Assembly: GCF_000513295.1 (NCBI RefSeq)
Contig: NC_023065.1
Coordinates: 4,155,001 to 4,219,000, forward strand
Length of the DNA: 64,000 nucleotides
DNA from: Magnetospirillum gryphiswaldense MSR-1 v2
GTDB taxonomy: Bacteria; Pseudomonadota; Alphaproteobacteria; Rhodospirillales; Magnetospirillaceae
Direction: 5' to 3'
This document shows positions 9,098 to 18,417 of this stretch, in pieces; position 1 is the stretch's first letter; each line of letters opens with the position of its first letter. Below the pieces are notes generated by a model, which worked only from the letters and a program-made list of their open reading frames with translations, did no database searches and had not been told where the DNA came from. Position numbers and translations under genes: made by a program.

Positions 9098-9778
9098 ATG
9101 ATGGAAGGGCAATTCCGGCCGGGGACAAAACCCATGACGCCGCCGTTTTCTCCGGTTCTGCTGCTGGGACTGGCCTTGCGCCCGGTGCGCCCGGCGGTGC
9201 TGCAACCCTTGTTCGACGCCATGCTGCGGCTGGTGCGCAGTCGTCACCCCGATATTCTGGAACGCCTTGAGGCCTATGGCGACAGGATAGTGTGCATCGA
9301 TCCGGTGGATCTGCCCTTTGCCCTGCTGCTGGAGCCCAACCCCGAACAGCCGCGCCTGACCGTGCGTCGTTTCGTCGATGCCGACGAGGTCCACGCCACC
9401 ATTCGCGGTCCGCTGGAGACCCTGATCGCCCTGGCCGAGGGCAAGGTGGACGGCGACGCCCTGTTCTTCTCCCGCCAATTGGTGGTGGAAGGCGACACCG
9501 AAGTGGTGGTGGCGCTCAGGAACGCCATCGACGGCGCCGGCATCGATCTGGTCGCCGATCTGGCCTCGGCCCTGGGGCCGTTGGCCAATCCGGCCCAGCG
9601 TGCCGCCACCGGCATGTTGGAGATGCTGTCGTCGTTGCGCGGCAGCGTCGAGACCGTGCGTCAGGCGCTGATCGCCCCGGCCATGCAGAATGCCACCGCC
9701 CGCGACGCCCGTCTGGCCGAGTTGGAAGACGAGGTCAAGGCCCTGCGCAAGGCTGCCCGCCGGGGGATTGGCCGATGA
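9098..9778 (+). CDS. ubiT: Ubiquinone anaerobic biosynthesis accessory factor UbiT (SCP2 domain)
   Basis: A 226-residue SCP2 sterol-carrier-like lipid-binding protein, identified by sequence and by being first in an overlapping ubiT-ubiU-ubiV operon. UbiT is thought to bind ubiquinone intermediates in the cytosol for the oxygen-independent hydroxylation route. The central region has the SCP2-like strand pattern (VHATIRGPLETLIALAEG, then ALFFSRQLVVEGDTEV). The C-terminus is a charged helix (LAELEDEVKALRKAARRG). Start ATG 9098 follows AAAGGA by 9 bases; ATG 9134 is an alternative. The stop overlaps ubiU as ATGA. An FNR-type palindrome precedes the operon. Confidence 0.87.
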   Translation: MMEGQFRPGTKPMTPPFSPVLLLGLALRPVRPAVLQPLFDAMLRLVRSRHPDILERLEAYGDRIVCIDPVDLPFALLLEPNPEQPRLTVRRFVDADEVHATIRGPLETLIALAEGKVDGDALFFSRQLVVEGDTEVVVALRNAIDGAGIDLVADLASALGPLANPAQRAATGMLEMLSSLRGSVETVRQALIAPAMQNATARDARLAELEDEVKALRKAARRGIGR

Positions 9779-10764
9779 TCCGCCCCGAGCTGGTTTGCCC
9801 CGCCGGCACCCCCGCCGCCCTGAAAAGCGCCGTCGATGCCGGAGCCGATTGCGTCTATGTGGGCTTTCGCGACGAAACCAACGCGCGGAACTTCCCCGGC
9901 CTCAATTTCAGCCGCAAGGAACTGGAAGAGGGCATCGCCTATGCCCATGCCAGGGGCGCCAAGGTGCTGGTGGCCATCAACACCTTCCCTCGTGCCGGTC
10001 ACCCGGAATTGTGGCACCGGGCGGTGGACGATTCGGCCCGGCTCGGCGCCGATGCGGTGATTTTGGCCGATATCGGCCTGATCGATTATGCCGCCCGCAC
10101 CCACCCGGAACTGCGCCTGCATCTGTCGGTGCAGGCGGCGGCGTCCAACCCGCAATCCATCGGCTTTTACGCCGGCAATTTCGGCGTCCGCCGGGTGGTG
10201 CTGCCGCGTGTGCTGACGGTGCCGGAAATCGCCGCCATCAACGCTGCCGTGGCGCCGGTGGAAACCGAAGTATTCGTCTTCGGCGGGTTGTGCGTCATGG
10301 CCGAGGGCCGTTGTGCCCTGTCGTCCTATGCCACCGGCCAATCGCCCAACATGAACGGCGTCTGCTCGCCCGCCAGCCATGTACGCTATGTGGAAAGCGG
10401 GCGCGGCGTCACCTCGCAACTGGCCGGTTTCACCATCAACCAGTTCGGCCTCAACGAACCGGCGGGCTATCCGACGCTGTGCAAGGGCCGCTTCAACGCC
10501 AATGGCAAGACCAGCTATCTGTTCGAAGAGCCGACCTCGCTCAATACGCTTTCCATGCTGCCCGATCTGGTCAAGGCCGGGGTCACCGCCTTCAAGATTG
10601 AGGGCCGCCAGCGCGGTCGCGCCTATGTGGCGGCGGTGGTCCAGGCTTTCCGCGCCGGATTGGATGCGGTGATGGAAGGGCGTCCTCTGCCCGAGATGGA
10701 TTTGGACAGCATCACCGAAGGCGGGCGCCAGACCACCGGCGCCTATGAAAAGGCATGGCGATGA
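9775..10764 (+). CDS. ubiU: UbiU, U32 peptidase-family subunit of O2-independent ubiquinone hydroxylase
   Basis: A 329-residue U32 'peptidase' family protein that, with UbiV, forms a [4Fe-4S] heterodimer hydroxylating ubiquinone precursors without oxygen. The four cluster cysteines are at residues 173, 180, 197 and 236. Their spacing equals that of E. coli UbiU (169, 176, 193, 232), which separates it from true collagenase-like U32 proteins. The N-terminal barrel begins LVCPAGTPAALKSAVDAGAD. The start ATG 9775 overlaps the ubiT stop by four bases. A longer open frame from 9292 lies inside ubiT and is not coding. Confidence 0.94.
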   Translation: MIRPELVCPAGTPAALKSAVDAGADCVYVGFRDETNARNFPGLNFSRKELEEGIAYAHARGAKVLVAINTFPRAGHPELWHRAVDDSARLGADAVILADIGLIDYAARTHPELRLHLSVQAAASNPQSIGFYAGNFGVRRVVLPRVLTVPEIAAINAAVAPVETEVFVFGGLCVMAEGRCALSSYATGQSPNMNGVCSPASHVRYVESGRGVTSQLAGFTINQFGLNEPAGYPTLCKGRFNANGKTSYLFEEPTSLNTLSMLPDLVKAGVTAFKIEGRQRGRAYVAAVVQAFRAGLDAVMEGRPLPEMDLDSITEGGRQTTGAYEKAWR

Positions 10765-11681
10765 ACAAGCGCGATTCCCTGTCCCCGGTTCGCCTCACCC
10801 TGGGGCCGGTTCTGTTCAACTGGAAGCCGGAGAAGCTGCGGGATTTCTATTTCCGCATGGCCGATGAATCCTGCGTCGACAGCGTTTGCGTGGGCGAGGT
10901 GGTGTGCTCCAAGCGCACGCCGTTCTTCACCCCCTATCTGCCCGAGGTGATCGAGCGGTTGCAGGCGGCGGGCAAGGAGGTGATCCTGTCGTCGCTGGCC
11001 CTGATCATGACCGCGCGCGAGGCCGAGCAGGCGCGCGAACTGACCATGACCGACGGTTTGTTGGTGGAAGCCAATGACGTGTCGGTGGTGGCGATGATGG
11101 GCGGGAAGCCGTTCGTCGCCGGGCCTCTGCTCAACATCTACAACGAAGGCACCCTGGCCTATCTGCACCGCATGGGCGCCACCCGCGCCTGCCTGCCGGC
11201 GGAACTGCCCGAAAGCGTCATCGCCACCCTGGCCGCGGGTGATGGACCCGAAATCGAGGTGCAAAGCTTCGGTCGTCTGCCCCTGGCCATTTCGGCGCGC
11301 TGCTATCATGCCCGCTCGCGCAATCTGGCCAAGGACGGCTGCCAATATGTCTGCGCCGAGGATGCCGACGGCATGGATGTGGATACCCTGGACGATGATC
11401 CGTTCCTGGCGGTCAACGGCACCCAGACCATGTCTTATCATTACCTGGGACTGCTGGCCGAGCTGAGCGCGCTGCGGCGCCTGGGCGTCAATCGCTTTCG
11501 CCTGTGGCCGCACGATGTGGACATGGTGGCGGTGGCAGGTCTGTTCCGCGCCGCCGCCGATGGTCTGATCGATGCCGAGGAGGCCGGCCAGCGTCTGACC
11601 GAGCTGTGTCCGCGGGCCGAATTCGCCAATGGTTATTTCCATGGCCGCGAAGGCCATGCTTATGTCCAGGCGGAAGTCTGA
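10755..11681 (+). CDS. ubiV: UbiV, U32 peptidase-family subunit of O2-independent ubiquinone hydroxylase
   Basis: A 308-residue partner of UbiU. Cluster cysteines are at residues 51 (VVCSKR), 183, 196 and 200. The 13- and 4-residue spacings of the last three match E. coli UbiV (180, 193, 197), so the [4Fe-4S] site looks intact. The start is ATG 10755 or ATG 10761, the latter sharing ATGA with the ubiU stop; both lie within reach of AAGG. It is the last gene of the ubiTUV unit, followed by a 106-base gap. Together the three genes let the cell make ubiquinone under anoxia, consistent with a respiratory microaerophile or denitrifier. Confidence 0.93.
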   Translation: MAMNKRDSLSPVRLTLGPVLFNWKPEKLRDFYFRMADESCVDSVCVGEVVCSKRTPFFTPYLPEVIERLQAAGKEVILSSLALIMTAREAEQARELTMTDGLLVEANDVSVVAMMGGKPFVAGPLLNIYNEGTLAYLHRMGATRACLPAELPESVIATLAAGDGPEIEVQSFGRLPLAISARCYHARSRNLAKDGCQYVCAEDADGMDVDTLDDDPFLAVNGTQTMSYHYLGLLAELSALRRLGVNRFRLWPHDVDMVAVAGLFRAAADGLIDAEEAGQRLTELCPRAEFANGYFHGREGHAYVQAEV

Positions 11682-11787
11682 CGGCGCCTCTTGTTCGCGT
11701 CCTCAACCCTGGGCATAATCCAATCTCGGGGTGATTGTCGGCGCAAGGGGGCTTGTGCCGGCGTGGTTGGTTATGGGGACAGGGGAA

Positions 11788-12813
11788 ATGGCCGAGGCAG
11801 TCAGCAGCAACGCCAAGACGAATGACAGCGATGACGGTGTCATCCGCTTCGAGCACAAGTTTTTTGGCTCGTTCGATGATCTGTATTTTCGTCTGACCGA
11901 TACCGGCGAGGCGGTGGCGGTGCTGAAACTGGCCGCCAACGAAGCCATCTTGGGCTTCGACGGCATCAAGCGCGAATTCATGCTGAAGCCCGATTCCGCT
12001 GATGCCAAGATGCTGGACAAGGTGGCGGAAGGCTTGCAGTTCGTCCGCGGCTTGCGTCCGGGCGAGTCCCTGCCCAAGGAAGTGACCACGCGCGAGGCGT
12101 CGTGGGATCCAACCGAACGCCATCGCCGTATCGCCCGCCAGCGCCTGACCATGCAGTTGGTTACTTGGCTGACCGGCAACGAACACATCTTCACCTCGTC
12201 GGAAGAACTGATGCAGGTGGCCGATGATCCGCAGGTGAAAAAGAACATCAACCTGGCCTTCGCCGAGGCGGCGGAGGAACTGGGGTTGGGGCGCGAGCGC
12301 CGCGAAGAGGTGGTGCAATACATCGAAACCCTGGCCAAGGAATTGGCCTATATCGAGTGCGAGCGGGATTTCTTTGCTGAAATCTGCAAGATCGATGAAA
12401 AGGTGCAGACATTACGGCGCATCTATTCCGCCGATCGCTCGATGATCGATACCACCGATCAGGTGGCGCGTCTGTCGCAGCGGGCCTTGAAGGTGTTCCG
12501 CGACTATTTCGAGCAGGTGGATGCCCAGACCGGCGAAATCCTGTCCATGTTGAAGAACATCGACAATCAGATCGACTACATCCGCTCGGTCCGCGACGAA
12601 GTGCACCGCCGGCAATTGCCGTGGGAAGATTTCGTCCCCATCTGGAAGTCGCTTTACGCCGTGCGCTCGGACGAAAACACCAACCGCATCCGCGACCTTT
12701 ACCAGTTCCTGGCGCCCCGGTTCATGCAGGTGAATGAATGGGTGCTGGTCACCAAGCGCGGCTTTGAGACCGGTGGCAAGAAAAAGCCCATCGGCGGGAC
12801 CATGCGCTGGTAG
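11788..12813 (+). CDS. Conserved hypothetical protein, predicted helical
   Basis: A 341-residue soluble protein that I do not recognise. It has no signal peptide or membrane segment. The N-terminal third is mixed (IRFEHKFFGSFDDLYFRLTD), while the middle and C-terminal parts are strongly helical and charged, with likely coiled coil around QVARLSQRALKVFRDYFEQV and the following segment. ATG 11788 is chosen because GGGGA lies about 9 bases upstream; the frame is open to 11731. It is a single-gene unit: 106 bases after ubiV and followed directly by two tandem terminators. Composition matches the surrounding chromosome, so it is probably core rather than acquired. Confidence 0.6.
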   Translation: MAEAVSSNAKTNDSDDGVIRFEHKFFGSFDDLYFRLTDTGEAVAVLKLAANEAILGFDGIKREFMLKPDSADAKMLDKVAEGLQFVRGLRPGESLPKEVTTREASWDPTERHRRIARQRLTMQLVTWLTGNEHIFTSSEELMQVADDPQVKKNINLAFAEAAEELGLGRERREEVVQYIETLAKELAYIECERDFFAEICKIDEKVQTLRRIYSADRSMIDTTDQVARLSQRALKVFRDYFEQVDAQTGEILSMLKNIDNQIDYIRSVRDEVHRRQLPWEDFVPIWKSLYAVRSDENTNRIRDLYQFLAPRFMQVNEWVLVTKRGFETGGKKKPIGGTMRW

Positions 12814-12814
12814 G

Positions 12815-12862
12815 CACCGATGCGCTGCATCGATTTTTCACCGATGCGCCGCATCGATTTTT
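12815..12862 (+). terminator. Two tandem terminators in a 24-bp direct repeat
   Basis: Two 24-base units (12815-12838 and 12839-12862) differ at a single loop base. Each holds a 6-bp hairpin CGATGC/GCATCG with a 3-base loop followed by A and TTTTT, that is, a rho-independent terminator. They begin two bases after the stop of the upstream gene and end 18 bases before the IS630 element. Confidence 0.8.
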
Positions 12863-12888
12863 CACTGGCGCGCCGGTCTAGAGCATTT

Positions 12889-13494
12889 TCACATCGAGCG
12901 TCCATATCCGTCGTGGGCGAAGAAATTGGCGCATTCCTCGGGCGGAAACAGGTCGATGAGTTTTCCGATCACGTCCCATAAGGTGTTGATGGTGCGGGCT
13001 TGCGCCTTTCGCAGCAGGCTCTTGAGCTTGGCGAAGGCGAGCTCGATGGGATTGAGGTCTGGGGAGTAGGGCGGCAGATACCGCAGGGTGGCCCCTCGGG
13101 CTTCGATGAGTTGCTTGACCCCTGCCACCTTGTGGGCGGGCAGATTGTCCATTACGACGATGTCGCCGGGCCGCAAGGTCGGAGCCAGGACCTGCTCGAC
13201 ATAGGCCAGGAAGATCGCGCCATTCATCGCCTTGTCGATGACGAAGGGGGCGGAGATTCCGTCATGCCGGAGCGCCCCGACGAAGGTGGTCATTTTCCAA
13301 TGACCGTGCGGCACCGCAGCCAGCAGCCGCTGACCGCGCGGCGCCCGTCCGTAGCGCCGGGTCATGTTGGTCGATGCCCCGGTTTCATCAAGGAAGACCA
13401 AGCGGGTTGGGTCCAGCGCCGGCTGCTCGGCTCGCCAGGCGATGCGTCCTTCGGCTACGTCGGGACGTTCCTGCTCGGCAGCATGCGCACTCTT
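12889..13494 (-). CDS. IS630-type transposase, catalytic part (orfB, reached by -1 frameshift)
   Basis: Carries the DDE catalytic triad of IS630 enzymes: aspartate in FLDETG, aspartate in [10 protein letters not shown] and glutamate in YSPDLNPIE. It has no convincing start of its own; the only early initiator is a TTG at 13401, inside conserved sequence. The frame remains open back to the A7 run at 13493-13499 and reads [17 protein letters not shown] before FLDET, as in full-length IS630 transposases. It should therefore be made as a fusion with orfA after -1 frameshifting. Both halves look intact, so the element may be active. Confidence 0.88.
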   Translation of the reverse strand, partial: KSAHAAEQERPDVAEGRIAWRAEQPALDPTRLVFLDETGASTNMTRRYGRAPRGQRLLAAVPHGHWKMTTFVGALRHDGISAPFVIDKAMNGAIFLAYVEQVLAPTLRPGDIVVMDNLPAHKVAGVKQLIEARGATLRYLPPYSPDLNPIELAFAKLKSLLRKAQARTINTLWDVIGKLIDLFPPEECANFFAHDGYGRSM

Positions 13495-13850
13495 TTTTTC
13501 AGACTGAGGTCGAGCCGCTCAAGCGTGTTCCACAGGCCGCCGACGCTGATCGACACGCCCAATTCGGCCAGAACCCAGGCGCGCAACTCAGCCAGCGTGG
13601 CATCGGGCTCGACCTTGATCTGCGCCTGCAACGCCTCAAGGTGAGCCGCCAGCTTCTGTCCTGGCCGCCCAGGCCGTGGCTTCACCGTCGTCTCGCCGGT
13701 GGCCCGGCGGCGGCCTTGGGCCTTGTAGATGTACGAAACGCTCACCCGGAACAGCGGCGCCACCTCGTAGGCGCTCATGCCGCTGTCCACAGCCGCCAAA
13801 ACTCTATCGCGCAAGTCCTGAGAATAGGACTGCCCTGAGCGCCACGTCAT
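13455..13850 (-). CDS. IS630-type transposase, DNA-binding part (orfA)
   Basis: A 131-residue frame with an N-terminal helix-turn-helix region ([20 protein letters not shown] and following), a GRPGQK linker motif and a second HTH-like winged part. It binds the inverted repeats. In zero frame it ends 15 codons after the slippery run; with -1 shifting it continues into orfB. ATG 13850 has GAGG 8 bases upstream. Confidence 0.88.
   Translation of the reverse strand: MTWRSGQSYSQDLRDRVLAAVDSGMSAYEVAPLFRVSVSYIYKAQGRRRATGETTVKPRPGRPGQKLAAHLEALQAQIKVEPDATLAELRAWVLAELGVSISVGGLWNTLERLDLSLKKRVRMLPSRNVPT
13493..13499 (-). other. A7 slippery run for -1 programmed frameshift in IS630
   Basis: Seven Ts on the plus strand (A7G on the coding strand). 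Zero frame reads CTG AAA AAA AGA; slipping back one base gives AAA AAA AAG and enters the orfB frame without a stop. The same site recurs at 63763-63769 in the second copy. Confidence 0.8.
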
Positions 13851-14045
13851 CGCATCATCCTCGGGAGCGTTGTTACCGAAGATGTTGAATCACAAAATGA
13901 CCTCAGGGGGAATCCTCTACCGATTCCGCTCGGCGTGAAACCGCTCTAGGCGGATGCCCCCACTTCGCCACAATCGCGTCATGGTCGCGACACGATGTCC
14001 GGGCATTGTTCCCGTCATCGCATAACTCTACCAAGTGAGTTGACC

Positions 14046-14921
14046 ATGATCCGCAAGGCCGTTCTTCCCGTCGCCGGTATGGGCACCCGTGTTCTGCCCG
14101 CCACCAAGGTGCTGCCCAAGGAGCTGCTGCCGGTGGTGGACAAGCCCCTGATCCAGTACGCGGTGGAAGAAGCCGCCGAGGCCGGCATCACCGATATCGT
14201 CCTGGTCACCGCCAAGGGCAAGGAATTGCTGGTCGACCACTTCGACCGCTCGCCCGAACTGGAGCGCCAGTTGGAAGAGCGCGGCAAGCTGGAATTGCTG
14301 GAAATCGCCCGCTCCACCTGCCCCAAGGGGGTGACCATCACCGCTGTGCGCCAGCCGGCGCCCCTGGGTCTGGGCCATGCGGTGTGGTGCGCCAAGCCGG
14401 TGATCGGCAACGATCCCTTCGCCGTGCTGCTGCCTGACGACCTGATCTTCGGCAAGCCCGGCGCCCTGGCCCAAATGGTCAAGCAATGGGAAATGACCCG
14501 CGGTCATCTGGTGGCGGTGGAAAACGTGCCGCTTGAGCACGTGAACCGCTACGGCATCTTGGACGTGATCGAGGAAAACGGTCAGGTCGCCCGGGCACGC
14601 GGCATGGTGGAAAAGCCGAAAGTCGAAGATGCCCCCTCGACCCTGTCGGTGATCGGTCGCTACATCCTGGAGCCGGCGGTGTTCGATTATCTCGACCGCA
14701 AGCAAAAGGGCCAGGGTGGTGAAATCCAGCTGACCGACGCCATCGCCGCCTCTATTGCCCAGGTCGGCCTGTCCGGCTTCCGCTTCGTCGGGACTCGCTA
14801 TGATTGCGGCACCAAGGCCGGCTATGTCCAGGCCATCATCGACCGGGCCCTGGCCCATCCCGATACCGCCGCCGCCACCATGGCCCACATCCAGGCCATG
14901 ACCGGGCGCCGGGTCGCCTGA
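14046..14921 (+). CDS. galU: UTP-glucose-1-phosphate uridylyltransferase GalU
   Basis: Makes UDP-glucose from UTP and glucose-1-phosphate for envelope polysaccharide synthesis. A 291-residue cytoplasmic enzyme. The nucleotidyltransferase signature is at the N-terminus (LPVAGMGTRVLPATKVLPKE), with conserved LGLGHAVWCA, LLPDDLI and GGEIQLTDAI segments further on. ATG 14046 is the natural start; the open frame upstream lacks support, and the ribosome-binding site is weak. The IS630 element ends 99 bases upstream, so the galU promoter region has been rebuilt or shortened. A strong terminator follows. Confidence 0.95.
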   Translation: MIRKAVLPVAGMGTRVLPATKVLPKELLPVVDKPLIQYAVEEAAEAGITDIVLVTAKGKELLVDHFDRSPELERQLEERGKLELLEIARSTCPKGVTITAVRQPAPLGLGHAVWCAKPVIGNDPFAVLLPDDLIFGKPGALAQMVKQWEMTRGHLVAVENVPLEHVNRYGILDVIEENGQVARARGMVEKPKVEDAPSTLSVIGRYILEPAVFDYLDRKQKGQGGEIQLTDAIAASIAQVGLSGFRFVGTRYDCGTKAGYVQAIIDRALAHPDTAAATMAHIQAMTGRRVA

Positions 14922-14952
14922 TCTCTTGCCCTCTGACCGCTCTGCCACTGGG

Positions 14953-14985
14953 CCCGCCGGAACGACCTTCCGGCGGGTCTTTTTT
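14953..14985 (+). terminator. Rho-independent terminator of galU
   Basis: A 10-bp stem CCCGCCGGAA/TTCCGGCGGG (14953-14962, 14968-14977) with a 5-base loop is followed by TCTTTTTT. It abuts the stop codon of the convergent small gene at 14985. Confidence 0.9.
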
Positions 14986-15284
14986 CACGCATAGATATCG
15001 ACGATGGTGCCGCGCCCGCCCTTTTCCAGGCTTTGCGCCAGGGCATCCGCCGACTGGGCCAGTTGGGCGATGCGGGCCTGTGCCTCGGCCAGAGACTTGG
15101 CTTGCACCTGGATGGCCGAGGTGTCGTCGGTTTGGCTGTTGGGGGCGCCGGGCTTGACCGATTCGGGCGACTGCCCGCGCCGCGCCGCCGCTACCTCGGC
15201 GGCGCTGTAACACATATAGCCGTTGACCATCACCGGATAGGTGACCGACGAGGCGGTGAGCGAGGCAGAAGCCGAGACGGGCAT
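14985..15284 (-). CDS. Small conserved hypothetical protein
   Basis: A 99-residue protein I cannot assign. The N-terminal part contains SVTYPVMVNGYMCYSAAEVA, followed by a basic ARRG; a low-complexity linker (PESVKPGAPNSQTDDTS) leads to a C-terminal alanine-rich helix (AKSLAEAQARIAQLAQSADA). There is no signal peptide or membrane segment. ATG 15284 is chosen because GGAGG lies 6 bases upstream; the longer frame to 15311 has no such site. It is a single gene, convergent with galU. Confidence 0.6.
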   Translation of the reverse strand: MPVSASASLTASSVTYPVMVNGYMCYSAAEVAAARRGQSPESVKPGAPNSQTDDTSAIQVQAKSLAEAQARIAQLAQSADALAQSLEKGGRGTIVDIYA

Positions 15285-15365
15285 GTCACCCTCCTTCGTC
15301 GGCGCGATCAATGACCCATTCGTCGATTATAGCACGATAACTGGGCGAATAGAAAACACGGTGCG

Positions 15366-15402
15366 GAAAAACAAAACGCCCCGCTGCAAAGCAGGCGGGG
15401 CG
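15366..15402 (-). terminator. Terminator of the J-domain/cobS/cobT operon
   Basis: On the minus strand a GC-rich stem (15402-15377, CGCCCC paired with GGGGCG, inner TGC/GCA with a one-base bulge) is followed directly by TTTTGTTTTT (15376-15367). It lies 52 bases after the cobT stop. Confidence 0.8.
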
Positions 15403-15453
15403 GCATAGTTTTTGGTCATACTGATTATTTAGCAAAACATGTACATTCTGTGC

Positions 15454-17364
15454 CTATCTGAGTCCAGGCCTGATTGCGCCCGTCACACCTTCTTCATCGA
15501 AAAGTGCGGTCAATTGGCGCATGACGGCACCGCCCAATTCCTCGGCGTCCATGATGGTGACAGCACGGCGATAATAGCGGGTGACATCGTGACCGATGCC
15601 GATGGCGATCAATTCCACCGGCGATTTGGTCTCGACATAGTCGATGACGTCGCGCAGATGCTTTTCCAGATAGTTGCCGGAATTGACCGACAGGGTCGAA
15701 TCGTCCACCGGGGCGCCGTCGGAAATCACCATCAGGATGCGCCGCTGTTCGCTGCGGGCGATCAGGCGGTCATGGGCCCACAGCAGGGCTTCGCCGTCGA
15801 TGTTTTCCTTCAAGATGCCCTCGCGCAGCATCAGCCCCAGATTTTTGCGGGCGCGGCGCCACGGCGCGTCGGCGGCCTTATAGACGATGTGGCGCAGATC
15901 GTTGAGGCGGCCCGGTTGTTGCGGCTTACCATCGGCCTGCCATTGCTCGCGCGCTTGGCCGCCCTTCCACGCCTTGGTGGTGAAGCCCAGAACCTCGACC
16001 TTGACGGCGCAGCGTTCCAGCGTGCGGGCCAGAATCTCGGCGGACAGCGCCGCCACCGTGATGGGCCGCCCGCGCATGGAACCGGAATTGTCGATCAGCA
16101 GCGTCACCACGGTGTCGCGGAAATCGGTTTCCTTCTCGTGCTTGAACGACAGCGAATGGGTGGGGTTGGCGACGATGCGGGCCAGCCGCCCGGTATCGAG
16201 GATGCCTTCTTCCAGGTCGAAGTTCCATGACCGCGTCTGCTGCGCCATCAGCTTGCGTTGCAAGCGGTTGGCCAGTTTGGAGACGACGCCTTGCAGATGG
16301 CTCATCTGCTGGTCGAGCTGATTGCGCAACCGGGTCATTTCCTCGGGCTCGCACAATTCTTCCGCCGTGATCACCTGATCGTACTTGGTGGTATAGGGGT
16401 GATAGGGCTTTTCGCCATTGGCGCCGGCCTGGGGGGTGAAGGTCTGGCGCTGGCGCGACGGCCCGCCGGCTTCCTCGGTGCCGGCGCCGGTCATCAGCAC
16501 CTCTTCCGAGGCGCTTTCCAAACCGTCCTGCTCGCCCGAGCCCTCGGCGGCACTGGGCGCCGCCTTGGGTTCCCCCTCGCCCTGCTGACCCTGGCTCTGG
16601 CTGTCGCCGTCCTTGTCCTTCTGCCCTTCCGACTGGCCTTCGCGTGCCTCTTGGCCTTCCTCGTCCGACTGCTTTTCTTCCGATTCCAGTTCGGATTCGT
16701 CGAAGATGTCCAACTGGACCAGCAGATCCTTGAGGCCGCCGGCAAAAGCATCTTCGTTGGCGATCAGGTCGCGCAGGCCATCGAGGCTGTGCCCGATCTT
16801 TTCCTCGATATAGGGCCGCCACAGGTTGACGGCGCGCTCGGCCGCCGCCGGCGGTTCAAGTCCGGTGAAGTGCTCGCGAGCGATGAAGCGCATGGCTTCC
16901 GACAGCGGCATGTCGTCGCGCTTGGTGATGCGGTCGATGCCCTCGGCCCGGCAGCGCTGTTCCAGCACGCCAGCGATGTTTTCCGCCACCCCGGCCATGC
17001 GCCGGGCGCCCAGGGCCTCGATGCGGGCCTGCTCCACCGCCTCATAGACCTTGCGGGCCTGCGGGTCGGGCGGCATGCGCCGGGCATGTACGGAATCGTT
17101 GTGATAGCGAAAGCGCAGAGCCACCGCGTCGGCGGTGCCGCGCAGACGCACCAGATCGCCCGCCGTCAGGTTCTTTTGCGGGCTGGGCAGCTTGATTTCC
17201 AGCCCGCGCACCGTGGCGGCACCGGCAACGAAGCCCACATCCAGATCGGCGCGCCCGGCAATGGCGCGCAGGGCCATGGCGGTGGCCCGCTTCATGGTGT
17301 CGGTGGGGCTTTCGTCGCGCGTCGGTGCCGACGACGACGGATTTGCCGAATTGCGCTCTGGCAC
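15454..17364 (-). CDS. cobT: Cobaltochelatase subunit CobT
   Basis: Subunit of the ATP-dependent CobNST complex that inserts cobalt into hydrogenobyrinic acid a,c-diamide. About 636 residues: an N-terminal alpha-helical domain, a long acidic low-complexity linker rich in E, D, Q, S and G (around [17 protein letters not shown]), and a C-terminal von Willebrand A domain whose MIDAS begins LLIDNSGSM (DxSxS). The start is GTG at 17364 with AGGAG 7 bases upstream; the frame beyond it overlaps cobS. CobS ends 13 bases before. cobN is not in this window. Confidence 0.93.
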   Translation of the reverse strand: MPERNSANPSSSAPTRDESPTDTMKRATAMALRAIAGRADLDVGFVAGAATVRGLEIKLPSPQKNLTAGDLVRLRGTADAVALRFRYHNDSVHARRMPPDPQARKVYEAVEQARIEALGARRMAGVAENIAGVLEQRCRAEGIDRITKRDDMPLSEAMRFIAREHFTGLEPPAAAERAVNLWRPYIEEKIGHSLDGLRDLIANEDAFAGGLKDLLVQLDIFDESELESEEKQSDEEGQEAREGQSEGQKDKDGDSQSQGQQGEGEPKAAPSAAEGSGEQDGLESASEEVLMTGAGTEEAGGPSRQRQTFTPQAGANGEKPYHPYTTKYDQVITAEELCEPEEMTRLRNQLDQQMSHLQGVVSKLANRLQRKLMAQQTRSWNFDLEEGILDTGRLARIVANPTHSLSFKHEKETDFRDTVVTLLIDNSGSMRGRPITVAALSAEILARTLERCAVKVEVLGFTTKAWKGGQAREQWQADGKPQQPGRLNDLRHIVYKAADAPWRRARKNLGLMLREGILKENIDGEALLWAHDRLIARSEQRRILMVISDGAPVDDSTLSVNSGNYLEKHLRDVIDYVETKSPVELIAIGIGHDVTRYYRRAVTIMDAEELGGAVMRQLTALFDEEGVTGAIRPGLR

Positions 17365-17377
17365 CGGCCAGACTCCT

Positions 17378-18379
17378 TTACAGGGCGACCCGCGCCGGGG
17401 TTTCGGGCAGTTCGGTTCCGAAGCAGCGCTGGTAGTATTCAGCAATGATCGGGCGCTCGACCTCGTCGCACTTGTTGAGGAAGGTGAGACGGAAGGCAAA
17501 GGCGATGTCACCGAAAATGGTGACGTTTTCAGCCCAGGTGATCACCGTGCGCGGGCTCATGACCGTCGAGATATCACCGTTCATGAAGCCCTGACGCGAC
17601 AAATCGGCCAACGACACCATCCGGCCGATGGTGGTTCGGCCATCGTCGTTGTCATAGCTCGGCAGCTTGGCGGCGATGATGGCGCATTCGGCATCGTGCT
17701 CAAGGTAATTGAGGGTGGCGACGATGTTCCAGCGGTCCATCTGGCCCTGGTTGATCTGCTGGGTGCCGTGATAAAGGCCGGTGGTGTCGCCCAGGCCCAC
17801 GGTGTTGGCGGTGGAAAACAGCCGGAAGGCCTTGTGCGGACGGATCACCCGGTTCTGGTCCAGAAGGGTCAGCTTGCCCTCCACTTCCAGCACGCGCTGG
17901 ATCACGAACATGACGTCGGGGCGACCGGCGTCGTATTCATCGAACACCAGGGCGCAAGGGTGCTGCAACGCCCATGGCAGGATGCCCTCGCGGAACTCGG
18001 TGATCTGCTTGCCGTCCTTCAGCACGATGGCATCCTTGCCGATCAGGTCGATGCGGCTGACATGGCTGTCGAGATTGACACGGATGCACGGCCAATTGAG
18101 GCGCGCCGCCACCTGCTCGATATGGGTGGATTTGCCGGTGCCGTGATAGCCCTGGACCATGACGCGACGGTTGAAGGCGAAGCCGGCCAGGATGGCCAGC
18201 GTGGTGTCGCGGTCGAAGCGATAGGCGGGATCGATGTCCGGAACATGTTCCGAGCCGACGCTGAAGGCGGGGACGCTCAGATCCACGTCGATGCCGAAGA
18301 CGTCGCGGACGTTCAGCGTGATATCGGGCATGGCGAGCGGATGATCCGAAGCAAGCGGGCTGGCAGTGGTCGCGGTCAT
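17378..18379 (-). CDS. cobS: Cobaltochelatase subunit CobS (AAA+ ATPase)
   Basis: AAA+ motor of the cobaltochelatase; forms rings with CobT that drive cobalt insertion by CobN. 333 residues from ATG 18379. Walker A is GYHGTGKST, Walker B is [10 protein letters not shown], and a sensor-type asparagine sits in [12 protein letters not shown]-initiated extension to 18421 would overlap the J-domain gene stop and is less likely, although the ribosome-binding site for 18379 is distant. It lies between the J-domain gene (38 bases upstream) and cobT, the standard alphaproteobacterial order. Confidence 0.94.
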   Translation of the reverse strand: MTATTASPLASDHPLAMPDITLNVRDVFGIDVDLSVPAFSVGSEHVPDIDPAYRFDRDTTLAILAGFAFNRRVMVQGYHGTGKSTHIEQVAARLNWPCIRVNLDSHVSRIDLIGKDAIVLKDGKQITEFREGILPWALQHPCALVFDEYDAGRPDVMFVIQRVLEVEGKLTLLDQNRVIRPHKAFRLFSTANTVGLGDTTGLYHGTQQINQGQMDRWNIVATLNYLEHDAECAIIAAKLPSYDNDDGRTTIGRMVSLADLSRQGFMNGDISTVMSPRTVITWAENVTIFGDIAFAFRLTFLNKCDEVERPIIAEYYQRCFGTELPETPARVAL

Positions 18380-18417
18380 GATGATGTGATTTTCCCTCTT
18401 GGCCGGCGGTCCGGCGG

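Larger units (their letters stand above)
12881..13946 (-). mobile_element. Complete IS630-family insertion sequence (copy 1)
   Basis: A 1,066-base element. Its ends are imperfect inverted repeats: from the left GAGC-AT-TTTCAC-AT-CGAGCG, from the right (complement) GAGC-GG-TTTCAC-GC-CGAGCG. It is flanked by TA at 12879-12880 and 13947-13948, the target duplication of IS630/Tc1-mariner elements. The transposase is on the minus strand in two overlapping frames joined at an A7 slippery run. It sits between the tandem terminators and galU, its right end 99 bases before the galU start. An apparently identical copy in the same orientation begins at 63151. Confidence 0.95.

Noticed and set aside
13399-13401. 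TTG as an independent start for IS630 orfB
   Set aside because: It lies within conserved transposase sequence that continues upstream to the A7 frameshift site.
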